Source: Herpetosiphon geysericola
Lineage (GTDB): Bacteria > Chloroflexota > Chloroflexia > Chloroflexales > Herpetosiphonaceae
Direction: 5' to 3'
DNA: 64,000 nt
Assembly: GCF_001306135.1 (NCBI RefSeq)
Contig: NZ_LGKP01000025.1
Span: forward strand, 558,001 to 622,000
Below the pieces are notes generated by a model, which saw only the letters and a list, made by a program, of their open reading frames with translations, was not told where the DNA came from and did no database searches. Shown piece by piece: positions 15,828 through 23,722 of this stretch; position 1 is the first letter of the stretch, and the number at the start of each line of letters is the position of its first letter. Made by a program: the position numbers and the translations under genes.

Positions 15828-17513
15828 TTATTTTTTGGCTTTGGCCTTGGCTTTGACCACAACTGGCTCAATGACTGGTGGTGGCGGGGCTTTGCTAGCC
15901 TCGCGCCAAGCACTATAGCCACCAAGATGGGCGCTTAGGCTGCCATCAGCCACCGCCCACACTCGATCCACCACCCGATCAAGGAAGTAGCGGTCGTGCG
16001 AAATCACGATTACCGTGCCATCGTAGCGCTCTAAGGCATCTTCCAAAACTTCAACCGAATCAATATCCAAGTGGTTGGTTGGCTCATCGAGAATCAAGCA
16101 ATTGGGCTTGGCTAACATCAACAAGGCCAATTGTAGTCGCGCGCGTTCGCCGCCAGAAAGCGAGCCAATCGTTTGGCGACATTGATTGTAGCTGAACAAG
16201 AAGCCACCCAAAAATGCCACCGCTTGGCCTTCATACATCGAGCGTGTCAGGCGCACCACGTCAATCGGAGTTTGGTTGTGATCAAGGGTCTCAACGCCTT
16301 GGGCAAAATAGCCAATTTCGATCGACGGCCCAACCCAAACCATGCCATCGCTTGGCTCATATTGGCCATGCATCAGCTTGCCCAACACGCTTTTGCCAGA
16401 GCCGTTTTGGCCGATAATTCCAACCCGCTCGCCACGCCAAATTGTTTGCTCGATGCCAAGCAGCACCAAATCATCACCGAAACTCATGCTTACATCGCGT
16501 AGGTCGATGATTTTCTGGCCACCGCGTTGCTCGGAGCGTAGGCTCAAGCCAACTTTACGGCGTTCGAGCACTGGCTTTTCAACTTTATCCAGCTTGTCGA
16601 TTTGCATTTGCTTGACCCGCGCTTGCTTGATATGGCGCTCATTTGGCACCATCGAAGCCCACAATTGAAAACGCTTAATTGCTTCTTCTAAGCGATTAAT
16701 TTCCTTTTGCTGCGCCACAAAATCTTGCTGCTGGCGTTGCAAAGCCAATTGGCGATTAACAGCGTAGGTTGAATAATTGCCAAGCCAGAGGCTGGTTTTG
16801 CCATCTTCTAAATGAACCACACTGGTGATAGTTTCATCGAGCAAATAGCGATCGTGAGCCACAATCACCACAGCTCCACTAAACTCACGAATTGTTGCTT
16901 CCAAAAATTCGCGCCGATTCAAATCAAGGTGGGTTTCTGGCTCGTCGAGGAGTAATAAATCAGGCCGCTGCATCAAACAGCTTGCCAAGCCAATCATTTT
17001 GCGTTGACCACCGCTGAGGGCACTGGTTGGCAAATTCAAATCATTGGCATCAAAGCCAAATTGCTGTAAATAGCCGCGCGCATCGTTGGCGAGCATCGAG
17101 CCGCCAAGCTCCTCGAATTGGTTCAACAAGCGGCTATGCTGCTCTAAAACCTGATTCATGCGTTTGAGGTCGTTGGCGATAGCTGGCTCGCCAAGTTGGG
17201 TTTCGCAAGCCTGAATCTGGGCTTCTAGCTCAGCAAGATCAGGCCGGGCAGCCATGACGGTTTGCATTGGGTTGCGTTGATCGCCAACAATATGTTGCGA
17301 AAGATAGGCGATGCGCAAGCCTCGGCGGGTAGTAATTAAGCCTGCGGTTGGGGTTTCGAAGCCCGCCAATAAACGCAGCAAGGTTGATTTGCCTGCGCCA
17401 TTCGCACCAACCAAGCCAATCCGTGCTCGTTCGTGAATTTCCCAATTCAATCCGTTTAAGATGCTGCGACCGCCAACGCTGTAGTGTAGATTTTGGGCAC
17501 TTGCAATAATCAT
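15828..17513 (-). CDS. ABC-F family ATPase
   Basis: A soluble protein of 561 aa with two ABC ATPase domains and no membrane segments, so an ABC-F translation factor or ribosome-protection protein rather than a transporter. NBD1 has GANGAGKS, LSGGQ and DEPETHLD; NBD2 has GQNGSGKS, LSGGE and DEPTNHLD. A charged linker of about 80 residues (rich in Q, K, R) joins them, as in ABC-F proteins that reach into the ribosomal E site. The tail is Lys/Ala/Pro-rich. ATG at 17513 follows GGAGG by 8 nt; a start 10 codons upstream is rejected. NBD1 has Glu where Asn is usual in DEPTNHLD. The leader contains a peptide ORF and a terminator, hinting at inducible control; antibiotic resistance is possible but not shown. 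Confidence 0.9.
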   Translation of the reverse strand: MIIASAQNLHYSVGGRSILNGLNWEIHERARIGLVGANGAGKSTLLRLLAGFETPTAGLITTRRGLRIAYLSQHIVGDQRNPMQTVMAARPDLAELEAQIQACETQLGEPAIANDLKRMNQVLEQHSRLLNQFEELGGSMLANDARGYLQQFGFDANDLNLPTSALSGGQRKMIGLASCLMQRPDLLLLDEPETHLDLNRREFLEATIREFSGAVVIVAHDRYLLDETITSVVHLEDGKTSLWLGNYSTYAVNRQLALQRQQQDFVAQQKEINRLEEAIKRFQLWASMVPNERHIKQARVKQMQIDKLDKVEKPVLERRKVGLSLRSEQRGGQKIIDLRDVSMSFGDDLVLLGIEQTIWRGERVGIIGQNGSGKSVLGKLMHGQYEPSDGMVWVGPSIEIGYFAQGVETLDHNQTPIDVVRLTRSMYEGQAVAFLGGFLFSYNQCRQTIGSLSGGERARLQLALLMLAKPNCLILDEPTNHLDIDSVEVLEDALERYDGTVIVISHDRYFLDRVVDRVWAVADGSLSAHLGGYSAWREASKAPPPPVIEPVVVKAKAKAKK

Positions 17514-17530
17514 TCGGGCAACCTCCACAG

Positions 17531-17596
17531 TAGGGGGCAGCACTATGCACAGCGATCAAAAAAAGACTAGGGGCGCATAATGCTGCCCCTAGTCTT
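17531..17596 (-). promoter_or_regulatory. Attenuator-like leader of the ABC-F gene
   Basis: On the minus strand a 12-bp stem (17596-17585 with 17574-17563) is followed by seven U (17564-17558), a full intrinsic terminator located 45 nt upstream of the ABC-F start rather than downstream of a gene. Its 5' arm (TAGGGGCAGCA) can instead pair with TGCTGCCCCCTA (plus-strand 17531-17542) just before the Shine-Dalgarno, with one bulge. Mutually exclusive folds of this kind are the hallmark of attenuation. Confidence 0.7.
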
Positions 17597-17624
17597 GATC
17601 AGTTGGTTTCAATTACCAATTGGT

Positions 17625-17711
17625 TCAGATTTTAGGCGCAGCTATCCTGTCTGCGCCTTTGTTGAACCCTTTCCGTGCGTGAATCACGCCCATAAATGCA
17701 TTGAAAACCAT
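17625..17711 (-). CDS. Putative 28-aa leader peptide
   Basis: The small ORF reads MVFNAFMGVIHARKGFNKGA then DRIAAPKI and stop. GGAAG lies 6 nt before the ATG. It ends about 29 nt before the terminator stem in the ABC-F leader, and its 3' half includes a hairpin GGCGCAG...CTGCGCC that a translating ribosome would melt. Position and size resemble leader peptides of ABC-F and erm genes. Coding is inferred from context only. Confidence 0.45.
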   Translation of the reverse strand: MVFNAFMGVIHARKGFNKGADRIAAPKI

Positions 17712-17834
17712 GATCGTCTTCCAATCTATAATCCAATATGTCGGTTAGGATAGCACACGCCACCAAATGGCGAAATCGGTCTTTAGGCCGAATCGATCAT
17801 CAAGCCAAACCCATTTATTATAGCGAGGAAGCAT

Positions 17835-18653
17835 ATGAGTCTATTAATTGGCCTAAATGGGCGTTTTTTTGAGCAAAATTGGCGTCCAGCGCTTGCTGAA
17901 ATTGAGTTTGCTGCTGCCAATGATTTTGCCTGCATTCAGTTTCAGGGTAAGCCAGCAGGCTTGCAAGCAACCGCCTTGGGAGCCGATTTTGCCAGCATTC
18001 GCCAGCAACTTCAAGCCAAGCGCGTTATGGCGGTAATGGAAATAGCCATCAAAATTGAGGCCAATGGACGCTCAGCAGCAGGCCAAACCCCGCTTGATGT
18101 GCTCGAAGCCAATTTGCCTGCCATCAATGGCTTGGGCTGCGAGTATGTGCATTGGCATTTGTACAATTTGCCAGCCTTAGAGCCAGCGCAGGTTGCCGAG
18201 CTAGAAATTGCCCTACAAGCGCAATTTGCAGCAGGCGTGGCCTTGGGCCAGCAACATGGCTTTCGATTTGGCTTTGAGCATAACGACCCAATTTTGCGCT
18301 TGTTTACGACGCCGCAAGCCTGTAGCCAGCTTTTGGAGGCTGTGCCATGTTTGGGCTTTGTGTGGGATTTTAATCATACCCTACCTGAGGATTTGGCTGG
18401 TTTTTTGGCGCTGATTCCACGCATGAGCATGCTGCATATTTCCGACACGCCGTTACCTGAAGTTAATTATCATCTGCCTTTGGGGATGGGTACGCTTGAT
18501 GTTGCTGCTTATTGCCAAGCGTTGCTTGCGGCAAATTTCCATGGCCCAGCTATTTTAGAGATTGGGGGCTTGCCCAAATCTGGTGGCTATGGGTGGGATA
18601 CAGATGTGGCATTAATTGATTCGTTACAACGCTTGCAGTCAGCTTTGGCGTAG
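17835..18653 (+). CDS. Sugar phosphate isomerase/epimerase-like TIM-barrel protein
   Basis: The 272-aa soluble protein resembles the xylose-isomerase-like/AP-endonuclease-2 superfamily. Visible family traits are YVHWHLYN, FRFGFEHND (metal-ligand Glu), LGFVWDFNHT (Asp/His), MSMLHISDT and AILEIGG, spaced as the beta-strand ends of a TIM barrel that bind a divalent metal. The substrate cannot be told. ATG 17835 follows GCGAGGA by 5 nt. It is divergent from the ABC-F gene with a 120-nt leader overlap, and is followed by repeat DNA, so probably monocistronic. Confidence 0.7.
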   Translation: MSLLIGLNGRFFEQNWRPALAEIEFAAANDFACIQFQGKPAGLQATALGADFASIRQQLQAKRVMAVMEIAIKIEANGRSAAGQTPLDVLEANLPAINGLGCEYVHWHLYNLPALEPAQVAELEIALQAQFAAGVALGQQHGFRFGFEHNDPILRLFTTPQACSQLLEAVPCLGFVWDFNHTLPEDLAGFLALIPRMSMLHISDTPLPEVNYHLPLGMGTLDVAAYCQALLAANFHGPAILEIGGLPKSGGYGWDTDVALIDSLQRLQSALA

Positions 18654-19160
18654 TCTATTGGCAGTTTATTCAATTAATTTTTTAATGCAGAGCCGCAGAG
18701 GGAGGCGAGGGTTCAGGGATGTTTGGCTCTCGGCGTTGATTTTTTCGATCAATCTCCGCTATCCCATAGCCCAAAGCCTATAGCCATTTCATTCTTCGCG
18801 TTCTTGGCGGTTTCGTGCCCTAACCCCTGAACCCCGATTCCCAATCGTTTCGCCACCCTTCCGTCCCTCCGCCGGAGGGAGACGCAGGGGTTTTCAGCCC
18901 CTGCACCCCAAATATTTGTGCGGTGGAATGTTGTACTTTTTCTACATCCCCAATGATTGTTCTTCAAAAGATTTTATCCACGAAGGACACGAAGAATAAA
19001 ACCGCGAAGAACGCGAAGATCACGAAGGTTAAGATTTCTTGCCACAGATTCACCCAGATTTTTAGGATTGGGCTTTATGTTCTATGTTCTATGCTCTTTG
19101 TTCTATATTCTGCTTTTGGCTTCATCCCTCATAATTCATCCTTCATTCTTTACTCCCCCA
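18654..19160. repeat. Patchwork repeat spacer before the aldehyde dehydrogenase
   Basis: About 500 nt without a gene. It contains AATGCAGAGCCGCAGAGG, CCCATAGCCCAAAGCCTATAGCC, TTCTTCGCGTTCTTGGCGG, AACCCCTGAACCCCGATTCC, one two-hairpin repeat (18853-18921), CCACGAAGGACACGAAGAA, GCCACAGATTCACCCAGATT, TATGTTCTATGCTCTTTG and TCATCCCTCATAATTCATCC, i.e. most of the module types of this window in one place. Confidence 0.75.
18853..18921 (+). repeat. Two-hairpin repeat, copy A
   Basis: CCACCCTTCCG leads into stem 1 TCCCTCC (18864-18870)/GGAGGGA (18874-18880), then GACGCA and stem 2 GCAGGGG (18884-18890)/CCCCTGC (18898-18904), then ACCCCAAATATTTG. Five other copies occur in the window. Confidence 0.8.
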
Positions 19161-19176
19161 ATCGCCACGTGACACC

Positions 19177-19205
19177 TTGCGTCATAAACCTGCTTAGGGT
19201 ATGAT
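19177..19205 (+). promoter_or_regulatory. Probable promoter of the aldehyde dehydrogenase gene
   Basis: TTGCGT (19177-19182), a 17-nt spacer and TATGAT (19200-19205) give a sigma-70-type promoter 40 nt upstream of the ATG at 19247. It sits just outside the repeat patchwork. Confidence 0.55.
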
Positions 19206-19246
19206 CAAGGCATAACGACTGTGCGCCTTCAACGGAGAACGCCAAG

Positions 19247-20779
19247 ATGACTCAATCAGATAGCCTGCGCGCTTTTGGCCTGTATATTGACGGAGCTTGG
19301 GTCGCGGCCAGCGATGCTGCGAGTGAAACCCTGTATAACCCTGCGACGGGCGAGCCAATCGCTCAGGTGGCGCGGGCAACCATCCACGATATTGATCGAG
19401 CGGTTGATGCTGCGCGAAAGAGTTTTGATATTGGCTCGTGGTCGCAAATGCGGCCTGTCGAACGCGCCAAAGTTCTCGAAGCAATCGCCGATGTGCTCGA
19501 AGAAAACACCGATGAACTAGCTGAACTCGAAACCCTCAACGGCGGGGCGACGCTCCGCAAAAGTTCATGGCTCGATATTCCGGTTGGCATCGAGCATTTG
19601 CGCTATTTTGCCGATTTGGCGCGCCAACATCCAATGCAAAGCTTGCCCTACATCGATTTTCCTTCGCCAAGTGCCAACGCTGTTTGGCGCGAACCAATTG
19701 GGGTCTGCGGGCAAATTATCCCTTGGAATTACCCCTTTTTGATGGCGATTTGGAAGATCGGTCCAGCCTTGGCCGCTGGTAATAGCCTCATCCTCAAGCC
19801 TGCTTCGTTAACCCCAGTGAGCGCCTTGCGCATGGCCGAATTGATCCACGAGGCCGATTTGTTGCCCCATGGGGTTTTTAATGTGGTGACTGGGCCGGGA
19901 AGCTTGGTTGGCGAACGTCTGACCAGCCATCCAAAGGTCGATAAAATTGCCTTTACTGGCTCGACTGAGGTTGGCCGCCAGATTGCCGAAGTGGCAGGCC
20001 GTAATCTCAAACGAGTAACCTTGGAGCTTGGCGGTAAATCGCCAGTCATTGTGTTGCCCAATGCCGACCTTGATTTGGCAGTTGATGGGGCAATTTGGGC
20101 AGCGTTTATGCACTCTGGCCAAAGCTGCGAAGCTGGTACACGCTTGCTCTTGCCCGATTCGCTGCACGATGAGTTTGTTGAACGCCTTGTTGCGCGGGTT
20201 GAACAATTGGTGCTTGGCGATCCGCTTGATCTGACGACTGATTTAGGCCCGTTAGTTTCTGCGGCCCAAAAACGCGCTGTCGAAGCCTATATTGAGCTAG
20301 GCATTCAAGAGGGTGCGACCTTGCGCTGTGGCGGGGTTGGCAGCGACGATCCTGCGCTTGCCAATGGCCATTTTGTGCGGCCAACGATTTTTACCGATGT
20401 GAATAATCGGATGCGAATTGCCCAAGAAGAAATTTTCGGGCCTGTGCTCTCAGTTATTCGCTATCAAACAGTTGGCGAGGCAATTACGCTAGCCAACGAT
20501 ACCAATTATGGGTTGGCTGCCAGCGTTTGGAGCCGCGATTTGCAAGATGCCCAAGAAGTGGCGCGGGCAATTCGGGCTGGGACCGTTTGGATCAACGATC
20601 ATCATTTGATCAATGCCAAAGCACCATTTGGTGGCTACAAAGATAGTGGGATTGGCCGCGAGTTGGGGCCAAATGCGCTTGATGCCTATAGCGAAATTAA
20701 GCATATTCATACCGACTTGACCCAAGAGCGCACCCGCCGTATTTGGGTCGATATTGTCACGCCTCGTCTCGACGACTAA
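19247..20779 (+). CDS. NAD(P)-dependent aldehyde dehydrogenase
   Basis: Oxidises an aldehyde to the acid with NAD(P). The 510-aa product has the ALDH fold: IIPWNYPFLMAIWKIGPALAAGN, FTGSTEVGRQIAE (Rossmann nucleotide loop), LELGGKSPVIVL with the general-base Glu, and the catalytic cysteine in SGQSCEAGTRLL, then EEIFGPVLSVI near residue 395. Aldehyde specificity is unclear. GGAGAA precedes the ATG and an independent promoter is seen. No pathway partners lie beside it. Confidence 0.92.
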   Translation: MTQSDSLRAFGLYIDGAWVAASDAASETLYNPATGEPIAQVARATIHDIDRAVDAARKSFDIGSWSQMRPVERAKVLEAIADVLEENTDELAELETLNGGATLRKSSWLDIPVGIEHLRYFADLARQHPMQSLPYIDFPSPSANAVWREPIGVCGQIIPWNYPFLMAIWKIGPALAAGNSLILKPASLTPVSALRMAELIHEADLLPHGVFNVVTGPGSLVGERLTSHPKVDKIAFTGSTEVGRQIAEVAGRNLKRVTLELGGKSPVIVLPNADLDLAVDGAIWAAFMHSGQSCEAGTRLLLPDSLHDEFVERLVARVEQLVLGDPLDLTTDLGPLVSAAQKRAVEAYIELGIQEGATLRCGGVGSDDPALANGHFVRPTIFTDVNNRMRIAQEEIFGPVLSVIRYQTVGEAITLANDTNYGLAASVWSRDLQDAQEVARAIRAGTVWINDHHLINAKAPFGGYKDSGIGRELGPNALDAYSEIKHIHTDLTQERTRRIWVDIVTPRLDD

Positions 20780-21170
20780 GTTAAGAAGGATGAAATATGA
20801 GGGATGAAGGATGAAGGAGCAACGTTTTTAACCACGAAGAACACGAAGGATTATGATTTAGTGCTATCCTCGGGTTCTTCGTGGCGAGAATGATTTAGAT
20901 TTATGTCATAGCTTCTCGGCTACGAACCACGACATATGAGTTTCATCGATCAAAGATTGCTTTCCAAATCATGTCCTTTAGGGGGTGCAGGGGGATGAAA
21001 ATCCACTGCGTCTCCCGCCTCAAGGCGGGACGGAAGGGTGGTGATCATCATTTGATGAAACTGTTCACTATTTAGTTAGTAATTGGCCTTGAGTAGGGAA
21101 TGGGAAAATACTCAATCCATATAGTTCTGAGATTCTAGAGCCATAAAACATGCTTAACCAAGCCTAAGCT
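20780..21170. repeat. Repeat-bearing spacer
   Basis: Holds GAAGGATGAAATATGAGGGATGAAGG (period 7, written here as GGATGAA units), an ACCACGAAGAACACGAAGG module, TTCTTCGTGG, and an inverted copy of the two-hairpin repeat. The last 120 nt (21047-21170) are AT-rich with no recognisable element. Confidence 0.65.
20974..21046 (-). repeat. Two-hairpin repeat, copy B (inverted)
   Basis: Read on the minus strand it begins GATCACCACCCTTCCG, with stem 1 TCCCGCCT/AGGCGGGA (plus-strand 21013-21020 and 21023-21030) and a mismatched stem 2 between the GCAGGGGG block (20987-20994) and CCACTGC. It belongs to the same subtype as copies C and F. Confidence 0.75.
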
Positions 21171-21203
21171 TGCAGATTGGCTGGCCATGATATGATGGCA
21201 GCC

Positions 21204-22205
21204 ATGATGATACAGTCGTTGAGCGAGCTTTACCCTGATTTACGGCGTTTGCGCTTTGGCAGCATCGTGTATGCCTTGCTGACTGATACCACGCCCGAAA
21301 ATCAACAACATCGATTGATTCTTGATGCAGCGTTGCAGGAAGCAGGCAGCCGTGGTTGGCTGACGCCTGATGTTTTTGGCCGCCTACGAGCTGGCGATGA
21401 TGCAGTGGTGCTGTCGATTCTCGATGAATTGTTGATTGCCCAAGCCTTGGATCGGGCTAACTATAGTTTGCAGTTTAACCCGCCCGGCGAAGGTCGCCAT
21501 GTTGGCGAGTTGCTGATCGAACGGGGCGATCTCCGTTCGTTTGTTGAAGTTAAGTCGTTGTTACCAGCAGAAGCGGTAGTTTTAGCCCAAACAACCTTGG
21601 CCCGCTTGCGCGATTTGGCCAGCACTATTCCCTTGGCGGCGCGCTTAACCCTTGAAATTACTCATCATCCGAGTAGCGGCATTAGCCATCGCGAGGTGCG
21701 CCGCTATTTGCATGTTTCAGCTGAGCAAATGTTGAGTGGCTGGACGCATCCCGCTGCCTATACGCATAGCTCGGGCATTTATCTGCGACCTGTTGCTTGT
21801 CAGCCCTTGCCAGAGACCGAGCATTTACAAATTGTGCTGCATCAAGATGATTACCCTGGCTTGGCGCGGCGCGCACATCGCGCTTGGTGCGACCGTTTGT
21901 GGCGCGCGATTCGCGGTGGCTATACCCAATTGCCCGCTGGCGAGCCTGCGGTGATTATCGTGGTTGATCATGCTCAGCCTGCGCCGCTGCTTGAGGCTTG
22001 GCTCACGCCATTAAGCGATATGCTGCGCATGGGCGCGCATCATCGCTTGAGCGCAGTAATTCGAATCGAGCTGGCAAGTTTGCGCAGCGGCCAGCCAGCG
22101 CTTACAATTTTTCACAATCCACGGGCCAGTAGCCCGTTGCTGAGCCAACCAATTCTTGGCCAACCAGAAATACATCTTTCAATTTTGAATCCTGAAACAT
22201 GGTGA
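21204..22205 (+). CDS. Hypothetical protein, possible nuclease-like fold
   Basis: I do not recognise the family. From ATG 21204 the product is 333 aa, soluble, with a predicted alpha-rich N-terminus. A segment GELLIERGDLRSFVEVKSLL (starts near residue 101) has a D-x(n)-E-x-K pattern that could be a PD-(D/E)XK-type core, but this is weak. The start is uncertain: TTG 21177, ATG 21192, 21195, 21204 or 21207 are all in frame, none with a clear Shine-Dalgarno. TGA-TATGAT (21188-21196) could be an extended -10, which would make the ATG at 21204 nearly leaderless. pduO-like gene follows after 9 nt, so they are probably cotranscribed. Confidence 0.6.
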   Translation: MMIQSLSELYPDLRRLRFGSIVYALLTDTTPENQQHRLILDAALQEAGSRGWLTPDVFGRLRAGDDAVVLSILDELLIAQALDRANYSLQFNPPGEGRHVGELLIERGDLRSFVEVKSLLPAEAVVLAQTTLARLRDLASTIPLAARLTLEITHHPSSGISHREVRRYLHVSAEQMLSGWTHPAAYTHSSGIYLRPVACQPLPETEHLQIVLHQDDYPGLARRAHRAWCDRLWRAIRGGYTQLPAGEPAVIIVVDHAQPAPLLEAWLTPLSDMLRMGAHHRLSAVIRIELASLRSGQPALTIFHNPRASSPLLSQPILGQPEIHLSILNPETW

Positions 22206-22214
22206 GGACGAATC

Positions 22215-22778
22215 ATGCCCCGAATAACCAAAGTTTATACACGAACTGGCGATAGTGGCACGACCGCGCTTGGTGGCGGCCAACGTGTGCCCAAGGAATC
22301 GTTGCGGGTAACTGCTTTTGGCACGGTCGATGAGCTTAATTCGCATCTCGGCGTAGCCTTGGCGGTTGGCGTGAGCGAACGGCTCCAAGCTCCGTTGCAA
22401 GCCATCCAAAACGAATTGTTTCACCTTGGCTCCGACCTGTGTATGCTCGAAGAAGATAAACAGAAATGGCCGATTCCGCAAATTGAGGCGCGGCATATTG
22501 ATGCGCTTGAACACTTGATGGATGAATTGATGGACAAAGTTGGCCCGTTGGAGAATTTTATTCTGCCTGGTGGTTCGCAAACTTCAGCCCATTTGCATGT
22601 TGCGCGCACCGTGTGTCGCCGCGCCGAACGCGATGTGGTGGCGCTAAGCCGCGAAGAAACCATCGGTAGCTTTGTGATTAAATATCTCAATCGGCTTTCC
22701 GATGCGTTGTTTGTGATGGCCCGCTATGAGAATTTTGCCCGCAATATTCCCGATGTCATTTGGGATAGCCGCGCCTGA
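22215..22778 (+). CDS. PduO-type ATP:cob(I)alamin adenosyltransferase
   Basis: Transfers the adenosyl group of ATP to cob(I)alamin to make coenzyme B12. The 187-aa product has the N-terminal [23 protein letters not shown] (ATP-binding motif), [12 protein letters not shown], and the C-terminal helix-bundle motif [15 protein letters not shown]...[18 protein letters not shown] with the conserved R-x3-E and N-x-LSD residues. GAGGA precedes ATG 22215. It is translated right after the unrecognised upstream gene. No other cobalamin genes are nearby; a B12-dependent enzyme elsewhere is implied. Confidence 0.92.
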   Translation: MPRITKVYTRTGDSGTTALGGGQRVPKESLRVTAFGTVDELNSHLGVALAVGVSERLQAPLQAIQNELFHLGSDLCMLEEDKQKWPIPQIEARHIDALEHLMDELMDKVGPLENFILPGGSQTSAHLHVARTVCRRAERDVVALSREETIGSFVIKYLNRLSDALFVMARYENFARNIPDVIWDSRA

Positions 22779-22785
22779 GGTATAC

Positions 22786-22813
22786 GCCGATCATGGCCAA
22801 AACCATGATCGGC
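22786..22813. terminator. Bidirectional terminator hairpin
   Basis: GCCGATCATGG (22786-22796) pairs perfectly with CCATGATCGGC (22803-22813) around CCAAAA, followed by TTAATTAT. It sits exactly between the converging adenosyltransferase gene and the minus-strand gene ending at 22814. Confidence 0.7.
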
Positions 22814-23425
22814 TTAATTATAGCCAATGTGTTGGCGAATCGCGGCGTTGAGCCAGGCGCTAAATTGGCACATACGCCAATCGTTGCATGGCTCGCAGAT
22901 CAGATTAAATGCGTTAGCCCCAGTTTTGGCCTCGTAAATGTGGAGTTTGTTGACGGCGTAGCGCACTAAATCGGGGGTTGCGGTTAGCGCTGCGACCATG
23001 CGCCGCACTGCATGCTGTTCAATCAGGCGTGGCTCTAATTCGTGCAGCGAATGATCAAGCAGCTCTAAAACGGCGGTTAGGGCCACCGCCAGCAAACAAT
23101 GGCGCTCACGATCATACAAAAGGGCATGGGTTGGTTGCTCACCAAAGACATTACCAAAGGCCAATTGTGGGTTCAACAAACAAGCGTCGCGTAAATCTTG
23201 GATGAAATTCATGTGCCATAACCCAGCCTCAGCCACCAGCCAGCCATCATTGGCAATCGCAATCAGATGATTGTAGGCTGTATGCCACCACCAGCATAAA
23301 AACCGCGCTTCGCCATGATAATCAAGCAGCGCCGCAAAGCTCCAAGCAGCCTGCGGTGATGGCAATGGCACTTCAAGCACAATTCCACCACCGACCAACA
23401 AGGCGAGTTCTAAGTTGATAATCAT
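22814..23425 (-). CDS. Hypothetical protein
   Basis: Not recognised. A 203-aa soluble protein with a Trp-rich segment (ARFLCWWWHTAYNHL, about residues 40-54), a helical middle part, and a C-terminal segment with CEPCNDWRMCQFS. The cysteines are not spaced like a classical zinc finger. The ATG at 23425 follows AGGTG, and that Shine-Dalgarno lies in a small hairpin (ACCTGC...GCAGGT on the plus strand, 23431-23448). The start overlaps the stop of a 31-codon upstream ORF by ATGA, so translation may be coupled. Confidence 0.6.
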   Translation of the reverse strand: MIINLELALLVGGGIVLEVPLPSPQAAWSFAALLDYHGEARFLCWWWHTAYNHLIAIANDGWLVAEAGLWHMNFIQDLRDACLLNPQLAFGNVFGEQPTHALLYDRERHCLLAVALTAVLELLDHSLHELEPRLIEQHAVRRMVAALTATPDLVRYAVNKLHIYEAKTGANAFNLICEPCNDWRMCQFSAWLNAAIRQHIGYN

Positions 23426-23517
23426 AGGTCACCTGCGATCGTTTGCAGGTCAGCGAGCCAGCAGTAGTCCATTAACTGAGCACGCAAAACGAGAATGTTT
23501 CGACTACACACAGCCAT
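23422..23517 (-). CDS. Putative 31-aa upstream small protein
   Basis: The ORF (MAVCSRNILVLRAQL, then MDYCWLADLQTIAGDL) ends in TGA overlapping the next gene's ATG (ATGA). AAGGA lies about 7 nt before its ATG. A ribosome finishing this ORF would open the hairpin that holds the downstream Shine-Dalgarno. Conservation is unknown, so coding is tentative. Confidence 0.35.
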   Translation of the reverse strand: MAVCSRNILVLRAQLMDYCWLADLQTIAGDL

Positions 23518-23636
23518 AGCCTCATCCTTGCAAAAGAACGAACCCCAAATCGGCTATTCCCTGATCTAGAGCTTTAGGATATTGCTAATTATAGGATGAG
23601 CCAGCAAAAAATCATAGGTGAATTTTGGTATGAATC

Positions 23637-23679
23637 CCAATCCGTTTAAATCATTTGGGCTATGATTTAAACGGATTGG
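23637..23679. repeat. Perfect 18-bp inverted repeat downstream of P450
   Basis: CCAATCCGTTTAAATCAT (23637-23654) and its exact complement (23662-23679) flank a 7-nt spacer. It lies between the P450 stop (23723) and the start region of the next minus-strand gene. There is no clear U-tract on the minus strand. It may be a terminator/stability hairpin or a protein-binding palindrome. The rest of the 23518-23722 gap shows nothing else. Confidence 0.65.
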
Positions 23680-23722
23680 TTAATATTTTTAATTATATGC
23701 CATGAATTTGTTTAGTTTGGCT

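Noticed and set aside
18853-18921. Two-hairpin repeats as IS remnants or MITEs
   Set aside because: No transposase, terminal inverted repeats or target-site duplications were visible; they are reported only as structured repeats.
19808-20206. Long minus-strand ORFs inside the aldehyde dehydrogenase gene
   Set aside because: They are codon-bias shadows of the ALDH frame, with no recognisable domains.
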